The notes under the pieces: model-generated
Database searches by the model: none
What the model saw: only the letters and a program-made list of their open reading frames with translations
What the model was told of the DNA's origin: nothing
Assembly (NCBI GenBank): GCA_948567375.1
Contig: OX419759.1
Coordinates: 45,175,493-45,239,492, forward strand
DNA from: Lunularia cruciata
Lineage: Eukaryota > Streptophyta > Marchantiopsida > Lunulariales > Lunulariaceae
DNA length: 64,000 nt
Direction: 5' to 3'
Position numbers and translations under genes: made by a program
Shown here: piece after piece, positions 34,608 to 48,119 of the stretch
How the letters are laid out: the number at the start of each line of letters is the position of its first letter
Position numbering within the stretch: position 1 is the first letter of the stretch

Positions 34608-37600
34608 ATGATGCCGACGCATCAGCAGCCCGCCCCTTCTCCGCCCGACCACTGGTCTTTCCTGGTAAACCCCGCGTTTCACCGTTACTTTCTCGTGCAT
34701 TTTCTACTTTCCGCCTTTACTTTCTGTCTCGCTTTAGTATTTCTCTGCTGATGAACACACTCCTCCTCCACGAGCCTCTCTTTAAGCAACTTCCTCAGCA
34801 GCTTTAGAGTTTGATCAGATGAATTTATTTCTTCTTTTCAGCATGTGCGCCTGTCAGCACTTGCTATTTTCTGCAACTATTCTGCTGCTATGTCTGTCTG
34901 TCAACGTGATCGCTCCCGTCAGACTACTCTCCTTCTAAGAAAGAATGTACGGAGTGACTTAATTGGCATTGGGTAATGTACTCGTTGACTTAGAAATCAC
35001 TTCTGTTGCGTACGACCAGGATCAAGTCGATGCGCCACAATGGGTGGACCTGGCGAAGGAGGCAGCTTTGATGGGAACACTCGGGTGAGCACTAACTCTT
35101 TACCATTCCTTTCGACAAGTCCTTCGATGTTTGAAACTATCAACTGGAGCATTTTTATCGCAGCAATCATACAGGAATAATTATGCAGGGGCTTACTGAA
35201 TTGTTTCATTTGATGTTTCTTAGCAGAGACGACCCGTGGTTCTATCGCAGTCACGCGTAAGTTCTACTGCCCCGGAGACTTGTAGCTATGTCCATTTTCT
35301 CCTTGATTCGATCAATAGAATGTGCAATGAACATCTTCCGCAAATATCAATTGTCCTAGTCTTTCATTCTGTCAATGTACGACCTCTCAGTGTGCTGATT
35401 GCTTTTTGCTGATGTTATTTCTAGCGTTATGGCTTGCAGGCATCATGAAACGTCTCTAGCTCGAGTCGGGGGAACCGCTCTTGCAATTCCAAGCGCGTCG
35501 TTGAGGGAGAAAATTCGTCCTCCGATGACGAAGAAAAAGAGTGCTGGATTAGCCAAGGCAAAACCTTCCGTCAAAGCATGTCTTGGTTCGATGAAGCGTA
35601 TTTCAATTGCTGGATTGACGGAGGATCGATTATCCAACCGACCGAGATTGGGAGGCAGTCAGATTTGGTCGAAGGCTCCCGGGAAGCGCGTTCACGTAAA
35701 GGGCACCGCGCCACGAGGACGAGCTGCCATACCTGGATCCGACGTCAGGTAGGCCCGTAATCCCTTCCCATCGTGCACGTGAATTTACATTCTTGATCGT
35801 CATGATAGGGCAGAAGCAAGAGCGCGTGCACTGTCTTTCAATTGTTTGCTGGCATACACTCTAAAGAACTGTTATTTCTCGGTGTTTTTTCCATGGATGG
35901 TCTAAATCGCGGAATTTGATACAACATGGAGGGGGAGACCTCTTAACTCACGCTTACACCTGGTGTTTTTTCCCACTCTTCTTTTTTAGGTTAGCTGTAT
36001 ACGAACCAGCCAGTACTCCCAAAACGAAATTGCTCCAAGGAAAGCTTGCAGATCCATGTGTGAATGGTCTTACGCCGCCGACAAGTTATGGAAGGACGAA
36101 TCGGGTTGGTAGGAGCAGTGATCCAAGTTCGGGAGGAAACGGTCGTTCAAGTAGAGGGAGCGATCCTTCAGTGAGTGGAACTGATCGCACAAGTGGAAGT
36201 TGTGATCCAACTGTAAGCGACCCGTCCCTGAGTGACCAATCCATGAGCACATATGACTCGCCAAAACCCACACTTGATTCGCTGAATGGGAGCTACCGTC
36301 CTGGCAGTGTAATGTCATCGAGTGATATGACCTGCTCATCAACGGAACCATCACCAACCCCATCCAATTCATCGGCAGAAAGGGACATTGCATTGAGAGT
36401 TGCTTCACTACCTTTCGGGATAAAGAGTCAACTATCAAGGAATTTGAATGCTGAGAGTTTCGGTTCGTGTTTACAACCTCAAGAGTCAGGAAACCAGGTG
36501 GTAGCAAACGCTGCTGTGCCCGAGGTTAAGTTGAAAGAGTCAACCGAGGATCTGGCCGAAAGCTTAGATCTTGAGGTTAGTAGGCCGAAATCTGTGAAAG
36601 TGTTAGACCGCGATCTGCCGAATGGAGATGCGCAACAAAACGGGAGGTCTTATCCGGATTCGACACAACAGTCATCAACTCCAACCTCGACCCCATCTTC
36701 AACTCCGAGACTCAAGAGAAAGAGCCTCGGACCTCCCTTGCGAGTGAAACAGGATGGATCCAAGAAAACTGGATATAGTTCCGTCCTCAATCAAGCGGTG
36801 GTTTTGTCTGATAAGCTCTATGGGTCGCAAGCAACTCACCCTATCCTTGAAAAATTACGAAGGAGTTGGGGATCTGCATTACGCGTAAAGCAGAGGAAGG
36901 ATGCTATGGCCCACGGTGGTAGCAGTAGGAGTGAAAGGAGTGATAGAGTGTGTCAGAATTCCAGTGCTGCCTCAGGTGATCAAGAAACTGCTGATGTTTC
37001 TGGTTGTCTTCCTGAGTCTGTTTCCTCCGAAGTAGAGGCGACCACCATGGAGGCATCACCTGTCGCTGATTTGGATAGCAGGACTTCGGCTGTTAAGAAA
37101 GAGGGTAACGTCAAAACGCAGGCCAGAGTCGAAATTAGAGTTGATTCTGGAAACGAAGAGCCCCAGTGTTCCGCAGGGCAAGTTCTGGTGGACGAGATTT
37201 CCCCTCGTTCTGAGTCCGGTTCAACAGGACAGGTAAGGAAAGCCGCGAAGACGGCTGCTCCTTATCCAACTAAGCTCAGTAAATCCAAGTCATTGGGATG
37301 TATGGAGACAAGGGACAGACTGGGTTCAACGCCTGCTAAGAGTGGTCTAGCTCAACAACAGAAACCCAAAACGGCTGGGCTTCTTAAAAGCAAGAAGCAA
37401 CCTGCCAGTAAAGAATTGTTCAGTAAGACACCGTTGCCCAAGAAAGGGAACAAGGAAAACCTGAGCCTAGAGCTGGCCGCCAAATCTCTTTCGACCTCGC
37501 TAGACAACGACCGGAAGAAGAAGGTGACGACTCCTCTTCTCAGGACAAGCACGCCAACTTCGACTAGACCGCAGGTTACTGGGAATTCGACTGCTCCTCA

Positions 37601-38610
37601 ACCACTGATTTCGTCCAAAACCACCCCTCAAGCCCGAACAGCATCGGTTCCACCTGCCACTAAAACAGGCGTTGGTAGCAGAAGCCGGAGTTTACCATCT
37701 CCAGTGCGCGATAGTGAAGCAAGTTCTGGGAAGAGCTCAGAAGCATTAGTAAGCCCTCATGCTGATCTACGCAGTCAGCTTCCTGGCTTCCTCGTATCTG
37801 CGTACATTTACTCCACGTTTTCTACTTGGTACTGTGTTTTATCTATGCCCACTTACTGACACTATTTAATCTTTCCGTCATGTAGGATAGGAAACAAAGC
37901 AATTTAGCAGTTCTCCGAGGGAGCGCTTCCTCAGTGCCCACAATCGCCAAACAAAAGTCTGAAAAGTATACACAAACGCAAGGCAAAGAAGTGCCCACTA
38001 AAGAAAAAGATTGCAACACTGCAGCTGTTCTCCCAAGAGCAGGAAAGAGCTCATCAGTATCGTCTGCCCCGGACGAAACAAGTGGCTATTCTACCGAGGT
38101 ATATATCCTTGGCTTGGGTGGTTCCAACTTTGTTTATTTGTATCGTTTATTATCCATCAGTTCCTTTTCCCACTTGAACCCCTATGTCTGCTGATCAGTT
38201 GGATGAAACTTGATGCTTGTCTTTTCTTCAGAATGATCGTAAGAGTCGGTTAGTTCCAAGATACGAACCGAGACTTCATCCAGTGAAGGTCATCCGAGAG
38301 GTACAAATGAATTTGCAGTTATTGCTGGGATTTGTTTAGAGTTTTTATCTTTTCCACACTATGAAGTTCTTGTGGCTCAGTGCTGCTCAAAGGAAGCATG
38401 TACTAGTGTCATTGGTTGACACACAGTCTTCCGTGGAAGCAGGCATCATGCATGTCTCTACTTGTTTCCTAACTTGATCGTGATGTTTTGTAGTGGGAGA
38501 GCAAATCCGGTAAACGATACTATGATCTACAACCGGGAGAACGACAAAAAGCCAATCAGGAAATTAGTGCCTCGAAAGAACTTACAGTCTCAAAAAGAGG
38601 CTCGGCGTGA
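34608..38610 (+). CDS. Ser/Lys-rich basic protein with TPX2-like N-terminus
   Basis: Eight exons by my model: 34608-34664, 35020-35084, 35227-35256, 35440-35748, 35990-37793, 37886-38098, 38232-38300, 38494-38610. All introns are GT-AG, phases agree, and the joined frame is 888 codons. The N-terminus joins HWSFLDQVDAPQWVDLAKEA to a DDPWF motif across introns 1-2. A DAP motif followed 23 residues later by WF is the layout of the Aurora-kinase-binding end of TPX2. The remainder is Ser/Thr/Pro/Lys-rich and probably disordered, typical of microtubule-associated proteins. The end reads LVPRYEPRLHPVKVIREWE. I see no TPX2 C-terminal repeats. An in-frame ATG at 34572 could be the start instead. Gene reality is strong; TPX2 kinship is a hypothesis. 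Confidence 0.8.
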
Positions 38611-41600
38611 AGAATAGTAGCACTCGTTAATTAGGCAATTTAACTTACAACTTGTAAAATACTTAGGACAAATTCATTTTTCCCCCTAAATAAAAAGGGT
38701 TGCGCTCTTGAAACGCGCGAGGAGATCCACGAGTGTCCATCAAGTCGTCGAGAAGATTTGCTCTAGGCAAATTAATAAATGTATGGCATGTGGATCATAC
38801 TTGACAATCAGAGGGCTATGTACATGCTATAGTTTTCCTACTGTAATTATCAGCGCGTTTCTGGGCGAGTTTCTGAGATTTCAGGCTCGAAACAATGGTT
38901 ACGTGATGGTCACTGTTCTCTCCTGATAGAATCAAATGTGAGAGTTAAGTTCGAAGGATCTGTTCCAGTTGAAGCACCTCAACCTGTTTGTTGCAATGGA
39001 TCTCACTGTCGGGAGCGCTTGAATGTTTCCTTTTTCTTCTCCGATAGTGGTGTGCTAGATCAAAGCATCCAACAACCGACCAGTATCAAGCCCATGAGAG
39101 CATCAGATATTCCTCGTAACTCCTAACTGATTCCTGTCAACTGATTTCTTCAACCCAACCGGTGCTGAAGCGGAACTGCATAATTGTATAGGTGAATAGG
39201 GGAAGATTGGGAAACATCGAGTCAATCTGGACAAGAGAAACGTGATCGAAAGTGGATCAAATACTGAGACTTGGTAGGAAACAAGAGATTAGGATGAGAG
39301 ATTATTTCTAGTCCGACACATGGAACATCCGACTCAAAACCAGATTGCTTAATTGATGTGAACGAAGTAGGAAATTGACAAGAGGATGGTTAGGACTGAT
39401 TAAGAGAGGGAAATGGACGGATTATCATGATGTAACCATCATCAAAAGGAAAGACTTTCGTTGTCACAAACAATGTGGGTTCATGATTTTACATTTCATT
39501 GATAATATTAACAAGGTGAGTTAAAGGCTTAAGTTGAACAAACAATCACTTTGTCCAATGAATCATATCTCTGGTTATACTGAATTTATATCAATTGCTA
39601 TAATAATTTTGACAAGGAAATCATGTTATAAGTATCTTGCGTTTTGAGAGGAAGTAGCACTGAAATATTGATAAGATGGATAACTATAATATTACTTAAT
39701 TCAACTCCACTTTGACAGTTCACTAGAGAATGCTACCACAAGATAAAGAAAAAGTCTTTGGAGTATATCCAATATGGATGTTCACTTAGTTTGTTTCTTA
39801 TTACTTTACAACGGTATAATTTCTCAAGAGGAGCGTAAAATTATCCAACCAAGCTTGATAAAGATGGATCTTATTGTATATCAAGATATTGCCGTATATT
39901 AAGTGATGGTTATATGAGTTGATTTATCTCAAATAAAGGATCAAGATTATTTGAAGCAACTTAAAGTAAATATAAGTTGTCTTGTATCACCATTCAGAAA
40001 CGGTTTCACTATAAGAAGGGTGTTAAAGTATCTTAGTCATATCCAATTATATATGATCAAAGCAGGACATTTTCTATGAAGAATTTCCATGTTGTACTCT
40101 TGGTTGGCTTGGATACTTTGTGAAGTATTATCATGTAAGACAACAAATCTCAACCATTGTACTTCAATTGAGATGGCTCCAAACATATCAGATAACTATG
40201 AGTAGTCAAAGCTATATCTATGTTTTGAATATATTTTAAAATTATTGCCATAATATGCAAGACCCTCAATAAACATGGGTTTGAATTTGAACAAGCTTGT
40301 ATTTTGTAAGTTAGTCAAGAATCAAGAATCTAATACAAAAAGTATCAAGGTAGATTGTTTTGAATATCTATTCTGTTTAAATCTCATCACTGGGAAGAAG
40401 CATATGCAGAAGCTCTTTAATGTAGATAAGCATGGTGATTAAAATGATCATAAAATAACTTATTTTTCTTTATTGATAATTAACTTTCTGGGTGAGCTTT
40501 ATTAGCTTTATATATGTATCTTAAAATCAAGAGGGCAATCAAAGAATAAGGATGAAAATGGATAGGAAGAAGTGCATATTTTCACCACATGTCAATAAAG
40601 CTATCTCTCTACATCTAGATATAATCCAATCACAAATCTTTCATCGATAGATTTCCATATGATATTGAATCATTAGTAACGCAATAACAACCCTGCTAAA
40701 ACCCCAATGTTTATTCATAACACACCAAATTTTTAACAAAAATTTCTCCATAGAAAATCCTCTCTCCATCAATCATTATTAATAACTAATAGGAAGAATA
40801 AAGTTATTATCTTGAGAAAACTACATATAGACAAAGATATCTGTTTACCATGGAGTGGTCAAACTTCAATAGCAGCAACTACTAAAGAAAATATATCTCC
40901 ATTCATATGAAACTATGAGGTTCCTTACTGGCTTTTTACTTAAAAAACTATGCAATTCTTGCAATAAAAGACAAGACATTTCACATCCATTGGAAGTTGG
41001 AACTAATGAAATCCTCTTGGGTCTCACTTACCAGTTCCATTTACCGATGATGTATTATTTGCAAGCAAACATGAGAATAGAAAGTTACCATGCGTCGATA
41101 AGAACATTTTCTACTATTACATATAAAAATATTTGAATATTGTGATTATTATTATTAGAGAAGACTCTTATTTAGCACATGCACAACTCACACGCTCAAG
41201 GATGTGTTGACCGAGAAAGGAGAAACAGGACTTCACGTTCAACAAGGAAGAAATTCAGTTGATAATGATCAACTGCTCCACTTACATGACCGTTGTATGG
41301 ACTCCATAAAAGGTCTGTAGTGAATAATGGAGCTCAGTATGAAAGGCCATAGTTTATGGGTAAGGAATCCGTTGAATCTTCTCCCCTAACAATGTGGATC
41401 GGTGACCACTGGTGGGTGGTACTGTTCATCTTTTCACCCACTTCAATTTGCAGGTCCTACTCTGACGAAACTTACGAAGACTTGCTTTGCTCGCTCGGAC
41501 TCGTCTTCTCGGTACTGTTGCCAGGACAGTAGTTTCTTCATCAGTCACTCAAGGTAGCGGAAGAGAATATGGAGGATTGAACAGTTTCACAGGTTGAAAG

Positions 41601-41794
41601 AAAAAGCTGTGCCATGCAATAGGTCGGGCAATGTGCTGCTGCTGAATAGGTATAACCAAAATTTGTCGGAACTAAGCAATTTCTTCCAGCAACATATTTG
41701 TGTGAGTGTAGAGAAAACGTGTTGCTTTAGGTACATGACTCGAATTCAGTGCAGATAGATGAGTTGCTTTTAGTGGTACCTGTAGTTTAACTTA
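38611..41794. other. 3' flank and AT-rich intergenic DNA
   Basis: 38611-39200 is probably 3' UTR and downstream sequence of the preceding gene. From about 39450 to 41160 the DNA is AT-rich with stops in all frames and resembles old decayed mobile DNA. No gene was identified. Confidence 0.5.
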
Positions 41795-42334
41795 GTGCTT
41801 GCCTTGCTAACTTTTGCAGTGAGAGCTGCAAGTATTGCAAGGGTACGGGCGTTGCTAATGGGGCTTTCGCTTACTGTTGCATACCTCAACATCAGTCCGG
41901 GAGAGTTGGACATCAGACGTCTCAAGATCTTCGTTTTAAGCACAGAAGTAACTGCTCAACTCGACCAGAAATGTTTCCTGAACAAGGATAACTCGCCAAC
42001 ATGTGACTTCGATCGTAAATTTCATCCACTGCGTGACGCGGCCAACATGACAAATTATAGTGCAGGACCGAACTTTGGTTGGCCGTTGTTTGCGGTTCAC
42101 GCAGCATACGTAACATATAGTAACGTAGAAGATGGTATTACTTGTGTACCAGCGCACATTTTTCCAGTCTCCATTATTGGCCTATTTAAGGAGGCTTTCC
42201 AGCCTTGTTGTATACCACTAGAGGAGATGGTGGCGCTCCTTTCTTCGTCTGGCTCTTCATGTGAGCACATACTTATCTCGCTGAGCGATTCAGATAAATC
42301 CCATTCCATAGTTAACTTGAGTTCATTGAAATGA
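41795..42334 (+). CDS. Uncertain ORF, 179 codons, unknown
   Basis: Longest open frame between the two well-supported genes. It has a hydrophobic start and scattered Cys residues but no recognisable domain. In another frame, 41820-41885 reads CKYCKGTG following a possible splice acceptor (tttgcag at 41813-41819); CxxCxGxG is typical of DnaJ-type zinc repeats. Only one such motif is present. Either frame could be fortuitous. Confidence 0.22.
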   Translation: MLALLTFAVRAASIARVRALLMGLSLTVAYLNISPGELDIRRLKIFVLSTEVTAQLDQKCFLNKDNSPTCDFDRKFHPLRDAANMTNYSAGPNFGWPLFAVHAAYVTYSNVEDGITCVPAHIFPVSIIGLFKEAFQPCCIPLEEMVALLSSSGSSCEHILISLSDSDKSHSIVNLSSLK

Positions 42335-43468
42335 ACATATCAATACTTCACAGGTTACTGATCTTTCTCTCAAGTTGTATTAGTGAACGCCATTCTCCAA
42401 TCTAGTTAAAAAGAATGTCCTTCATGTGACTCGCTTTAAAGGCAGCCTAGCAACCTTTCGCAAAAGTCCTACACAGAGAGGTTGTGTTTTACAGTCCTGT
42501 CGACGAACAACGAAGATACTCGAAAGGTGCCATATGCCCAGTGTAAATGTCTCCCTACATTCGAATAGATGGAAGGAAGGATGCTAGCAACTACAGCTCC
42601 CTGATCTATGTACATAAGAGACAAAAGATGGAGTATCAGGGAATTTTCTTTCATAATACGGGTTAACTTTCACAATAGAAACTTCTGGCATATCTCTATT
42701 TTCTAGATGAGTAGTGCTCCAAGGCAGCTGAGTCCCTTCTTCTTCATTGATGCAGACAACCTTACGAGCCGCAGCTGCATACTACCGTTGGACGGAGCTT
42801 GAAGATCAGTGTCTTGGTTAAAAAGGCAGTAGAGAGTTAACTTCCATCGCCTTTCCGGGAGCCACTATGTTATTTCGTAATGACGACCCGAAACATCTAT
42901 CTTCATTAACCTATGAAAGAAATGACTTCTTCAACTCTACTCCTGTACACTCTCACGTAAAGAACGGCACAATGTTCATCAGTATCATGTGTATGGCAAA
43001 CTAGACGAACACTGACCACGGATCTGCTTGACCTAGAACAGTAGAACTGAACTCGGCACCCACCGTTCCTGATTGCCAGCCTTTCAAGTCTTGATTTAAT
43101 TTACCAGCTTAGCCACCATAAGTCTTAAATGATGGAGTCAGAATTGTGAATAGTTGGCCTTACAAGACCAACAAAGATGCCTACCTACCTAAACTACAAA
43201 CTCATATTGCAACATGATCTGATACTGCAAAACTGTGGCCAGTGATGACTGACATATGCCCAATGCCAATTATTCCGCACCAATCCTCGTCTGGACTTAC
43301 TCTTCCACCAACCGAGTAGTTGGGTAGGATACAGGACTTGGGAATATCCACGTTGGAGGTACATTTTGGGGAGAAGAAGTGAGGCAGATTGAGCCGAGGA
43401 TGAGAAGCTGTGCCATGAAGGTAGCAGTAAGTCAGTAAGTTTGTAAACCTTATCTCAATGTGAACGGT

Positions 43469-46400
43469 TTACTTGGCAGAGGCTGCGGCTGCAGCAGCTG
43501 CGGAATCCTCTCCTTCGCTAGACTTCGGTGAAGCGCCTCCGTTTGTGATCAGAGGTTCACTCTCCGAGGGAAGTTGGACACCCTCCGGAACGGGCCTCCC
43601 ATCGACAACTGGGACATACCTTCCCTCAATGAATCCTTGATCGTTCAATACACTGACAAAACGGTACGAAACCTGGACAGTTCCCACGGTTAAGAGTTTA
43701 GTTATAAGCATCGGAACACTGAAAGGCATTGACAGTTAAAACAAGAGAAGGAACACTTCCAAATTTAATCTGGGGGTCTTCATGGCATCAAGCAGTAGAC
43801 AGAAACATATTAAGGACCATATTGAAGATCATTTCAGCTCCGAAGACCAACCTCTCGTTCAGCTTTTCTCTTGCCAGTGATAGCAGAGGAAATGGCAGAC
43901 AATTTTCCTTCAAGCAACTTGCTCTTCAGATCTTTTTGTACCAAAGGAGTAAACTGAAGGTCAAGTGATCGTGCAGCATTCAACCAGGCTAAGACGATGA
44001 TCAGAAGAATAGCTCCCAAGTATGGAGTGGAGTTGGCAAGAGATCCGAAGGTGATGATAAGAAACTGCTGAATCAAAGCTCCCCCGGATTTACCCAGAGG
44101 GTTGCACACCACATCGATGGCAGCCTTTCCTTTCACCTGTATAGAAACGTCACGGGTACGTTAATGCCTCAATCACGAATAAACCTTTTCACATGACTGA
44201 ACTCTTCGATTAAGGCCAAGTAGCTTCATGCCGGAAAATGAGAATTTCATTTCTAGCCTAAAAATGAATCACGCAAGCTCCTATCATACCTTGGTGTCCT
44301 CGTCCAGGGGAATGTAAGCCATCTCCTTGCAGGGATCAAACAGACTGTACTTAGCGGACTTGCTGAAAATGTTCTGAAGTGCTCCAATGTACACGGCGGC
44401 CAACAACGGCGTCAAGCCCATGCCGGCGAGGGCAGGGGTAAGAGGACCGCTGAATAGAACCAAAGCAAAGAAGGCAACTCCAGTGACGAGCAGCACAGCG
44501 GGCGTAATTTGGGCAGCCACTCCCCATCCCCACTTTCTGAAGATGACACGACTGAGAAGCATCATAGTGAAGGTGGCAACTCCAGTGTAAGTGGAGAAGT
44601 CTCCCATGAAAGAAGAGTATTCATTGGGACCAGGGAACTGCACATGGAATAACATGTTCAGACATTAGACAAATGTGACGTCCGGTCGCACCAAATAACA
44701 AGAAACGTGACTACTTCGAAGACGTCCATGATCCACCTTTAAGGACCGTTAGCATTCATTTGCACAACTAAATCTGTTATCTATTATACACAAGCACCTA
44801 GAGTTTGAGCGTTAAATGATATCTAATTCACTTGAAAAAAGCCGTGACACAAGAACTCAAGGGAGAGGATATTTCACTCATGAAAACATACCTGAGCTTT
44901 CAACTTGCTCTTCCATGTGACTTCGACGAGATTGATACTGATACCGTAGGCAACCACAAGCGTGGCCAAATCACGGATGTATTTCGATGAAAGCAAAAAC
45001 TTGGCACTCTCACCCATTCCCATCTTGGGTTTTTGTTTCTGAGAAGGCAGAATGAAACGATTAGGGGAATATTCTTCATGGTCGTGCTCAAAAAATGGTG
45101 CGCTGAGATAGCCCCGGAAAGAACCACGACAGAATTTATCCAACTTCACTTCTCCATCATAGTGTTTCGGCTAAGACTGCACCACTGGTTTCTGAATCCC
45201 GAATTCACGGAAAGTTATTTACAATGTTAGACAGAGCCGTTCGACCCCCGATTTTGAAACCTTTTACTACAGAAGAGAATAAAATTCTAATTCGCTCTTT
45301 CTAGGATTGGGAGGTTAATCACGATAACACACCTTCTTGCGAGCTTCAGCCTTGGGCAACGAGGGATCATTCACCACGTACTTATTTACCCACCAGTAGA
45401 TTGCGGCGATCACGAACCCGAGACTGACGACCAATCCCATCATTCCTCTCAGAGAGTAAGCCCATCCGTCAACACCCGGGGGCAAGTGTGTTCGCACCTC
45501 AGAGAAGTACTTCACAGTACGTCCTGAGAAAATAAGGGCAACATTGGCTCCCAACCCAAACAGAGGGTAGAATTGCTTGGCTTCATCAACAGTGGTAATC
45601 TGCACGGGTTTTAACAACCAAATTCTGTCAAAAATATCACGGAAGCGCTGATCTACACATCCTGACTGTATGTAAGCAGCTTTCCGACATATTCAGCGAA
45701 TTTCTGCGACGGTGGACCGTAGAAAATCATGAGGAAACCTACGATGTCGCCCCGAGAACTGGCCGGAGAAAGGAAACCTATCCGCAGAAGATAGCTGGGG
45801 CTACCGGGATCTCAGGTTTACAGCGAAAGGTCGAAGAATATAGAAGATGCAAACAACTCGAACATTTTATCTGCAGAGATCTAGAAAAGAGGGATGTAGA
45901 AAAGAAGAGTCAAGGCGAAATCCCAGATGAAGCAAAGTGCAAAGAAATGCACAAGACACAGACAGTACCTGGTTGGCAAAACCCCAGAAGAGAACAGACA
46001 CCACCACAGAACCCCAGAGCTCGGCCATGACGTAGAAGAGACAGAAAGTCCAATTCCTGATGATGGCAATGGGTCCCATGAATCTAGGTCCAACCTTCTC
46101 CAACAAAGCGTTGGCGAAGGCGGTAGGGTGTAGAACATCAGCCAGTGGGTACATGAAAAACCCAAAGGCTCCAAAGAAAGCGATGAAGGGGAAAATGCAC
46201 GAGTAAAAGAGAGCCTCCTTTGACAAGGTGTTGGATAATTTGGTGTAGATAACCATAAAACCAATAGCCATGGGGAGATTCACCCATGTCTTCAAAAACG
46301 GAATGATCTCAGCGCTACTTCCCTTCGCAGTGACCACCAACACATCCTTGGTATCCCTCAGAATGGTGTAGTTGAACAAAATGCAAAAGAACATGAGCCC

Positions 46401-46841
46401 AAGGGGTATCACTTTTTTCAGAGTAACGGTCTCGATTCCAAATAATTTCTTGGCCACTTTCACCGGTGCAGGTGCAGGCTCACTCGAGGCTGCTGCTGCG
46501 GCCCGCACACTGCTCCTCTTTCTTAGACCCAATCCCACTCCGGACCCCAAACCCAATCCCTGAGTTGGGTTTATAGCCGATTCCACCTCCCTAGTGAGGG
46601 GATTCACAACCTTTCCTCCCAAAAACTGGCGATTCAGGGTGGCTGCATCACTGAGGTTGGAGGAGAAGGCCTTGTTGCGCATCTTCCAACAAAGGGATGA
46701 AGCCACAGGCATGCATCTTAAAACTGGCAGGGAAGAAGCACAGCTGCTCAAAACAACACGGCGACGCGCACGCTGAGCCTCTGCGGGGTTCAATCCCCAG
46801 GCCTGCTGTGAGGCCGGGGCCGTGGCGCGCATCGCCTGCAT
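43469..46841 (-). CDS. NTT: Plastidic ATP/ADP translocase (NTT family)
   Basis: Exchanges cytosolic ATP for stromal ADP across the inner plastid envelope, supplying energy to non-photosynthetic or dark plastids. Exons on the minus strand: 46841-45969, 45599-45333, 45038-44892, 44637-44290, 44136-43852, 43672-43469; all phase 0 with GT-AG borders, total 707 residues. The first ~130 residues are Ala/Ser/Arg-rich, a plastid transit peptide. The membrane core follows with motifs such as NYTILRDTKDVLVVTAKGSS, ELWGSVVVSVLFWGFANQ, GLGANVALIFSGRTVKYFS, YGISINLVEVTWKSKLKAQ and SKSAKYSLFDPCKEMAYI, near-identical to Arabidopsis NTT1. The family has about 12 membrane helices. The Ala-rich tail in the last exon is longer than usual and is the least certain part. 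The related carriers of obligate intracellular bacteria explain the family's wider spread. Confidence 0.95.
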
Positions 46842-47480
46842 GTTGGCTCACTCACTGCTCACGCAAAATCCTTTCAGCAGCACAGCTCCCCTCTCCTCTT
46901 CTCACCCCTTCACCTCTCCTTTCGCCCGATCTATTCGAAGATCTCTACTACGAAGGAGAAGAGGAAGAAAGACCTTTTCTCAACAGCTCTGAGAGGGCAA
47001 TAGAGCTCCGAGATGGACAAACGGAAGGCTGCTCGTGGGCAGCGCCAGAACGGGTAGCAGCAGCCGAGGTGGGTTTGGGGAGAAGGACAGAGAAGGCATG
47101 CGGCCACTGGAGTGTCCCAACACCCCGACTGCTCCCTAGGGGTAATCCAACAGCACTAGTGCTGCAGATCTTTTCTCTCCTTCCTTTCTTTTGGTTCTGA
47201 GTGGCGTCTCAAGGATCTCTTTCGCTTGGCTTCTTGTGCAGCGATTTTCCCTCTCTATGTATCGCCGATGGGTAAGGAGATGATCAGATAGATTTCTTCC
47301 TCTCTCCTTGCTCGCCCTTTTCCCCTCCTCTCCTCTCCCTCTTTCCGATAATAGATAGACGATAGATATTTCAAGCAACAATTTGGCTCCCTGATTCCCT
47401 GACCGCCTCCTGTCTAATTAGCCTTTTTACCCCACTGCCAGTCACACACAGACACAATCTCTGATTTGGCTGCACCAGAG
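46842..47480 (-). promoter_or_regulatory. NTT leader and promoter region
   Basis: Immediately upstream of the NTT start. On the plus strand 46880-46930 and 47300-47350 are CT-rich, so purine-rich on the gene's sense strand. ORFs here (46697-47200 plus and others) are shadows or low complexity. Confidence 0.4.
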
Positions 47481-47943
47481 CAAAGCACCCCACACTCTGA
47501 GAGGAACCAGATCTCGTCCCGTCTCGTCTCCTCTCCCCTCCTGCAGCAGAAGCAGATGGTCAATAAATGCACCACTTGTCGATGTTGGATAAGTGAAGCT
47601 GCAGCTAAAAATCAATTGAGAGGAGAAAGAGCTCGTGTCTGTACATCCGTACCCCCAGTTGAGATGCTCTTCTCCATCCCCACAAAACCACCTGCTCCGC
47701 TCAACGAAACGAATTATTATCATAACTACTCCCGTCTTCCATCTCTCTCCTTATTTTATCGCTTCTCCTCTCCTCTCCTTCCTCCCTCCTTTGTCCTTCC
47801 CTTCCCAATGTAGTTGCTCTGCTCTCCAGGACCCACCCTTCTTTTTCTCACTGTGTAAGGTTGATTAACACCTGAGTAGCTGCCCTGGTTACCACCTTAA
47901 CTAAAAACTATAACTATCTCTCGCTGTCTCTTCTTATATCCGG

Positions 47944-48119
47944 CTAACTCCACCACTTTCAACACAAGTGTTCTTAACTTTGGGTCTCATATGAAGAAGC
48001 ACAGCGAGCTTTTGTCAATCTGTGTTATTGTAGGTGGTGATCCATCTGGCTAGTTCCACCACTTTCAACACAAGTGTTCTCAACTTTGGGTCTAATGTGA
48101 AGAAGAGCTTTTGCCAATA
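47944..48119 (+). repeat. Tandem direct duplication, ~75-bp unit
   Basis: 'ccaccactttcaacacaagt' followed by 'gttct.aactttgggtct' occurs at 47951-47988 and 48057-48093, about 105 bp apart, and similarity extends through 'gaagaa' and 'gagcttttg.caat'. It lies in the upstream region of NTT. No coding. Confidence 0.85.

Noticed and set aside
41820-41885. Single CxxCxGxG motif (CKYCKGTG) as evidence for a DnaJ-type zinc protein
   Set aside because: Only one repeat is present and the frame soon closes; families with this motif have several.
46697-47200. Plus-strand ORF of 167 codons
   Set aside because: Antisense to the first exon and leader of the NTT gene; composition follows the real gene.
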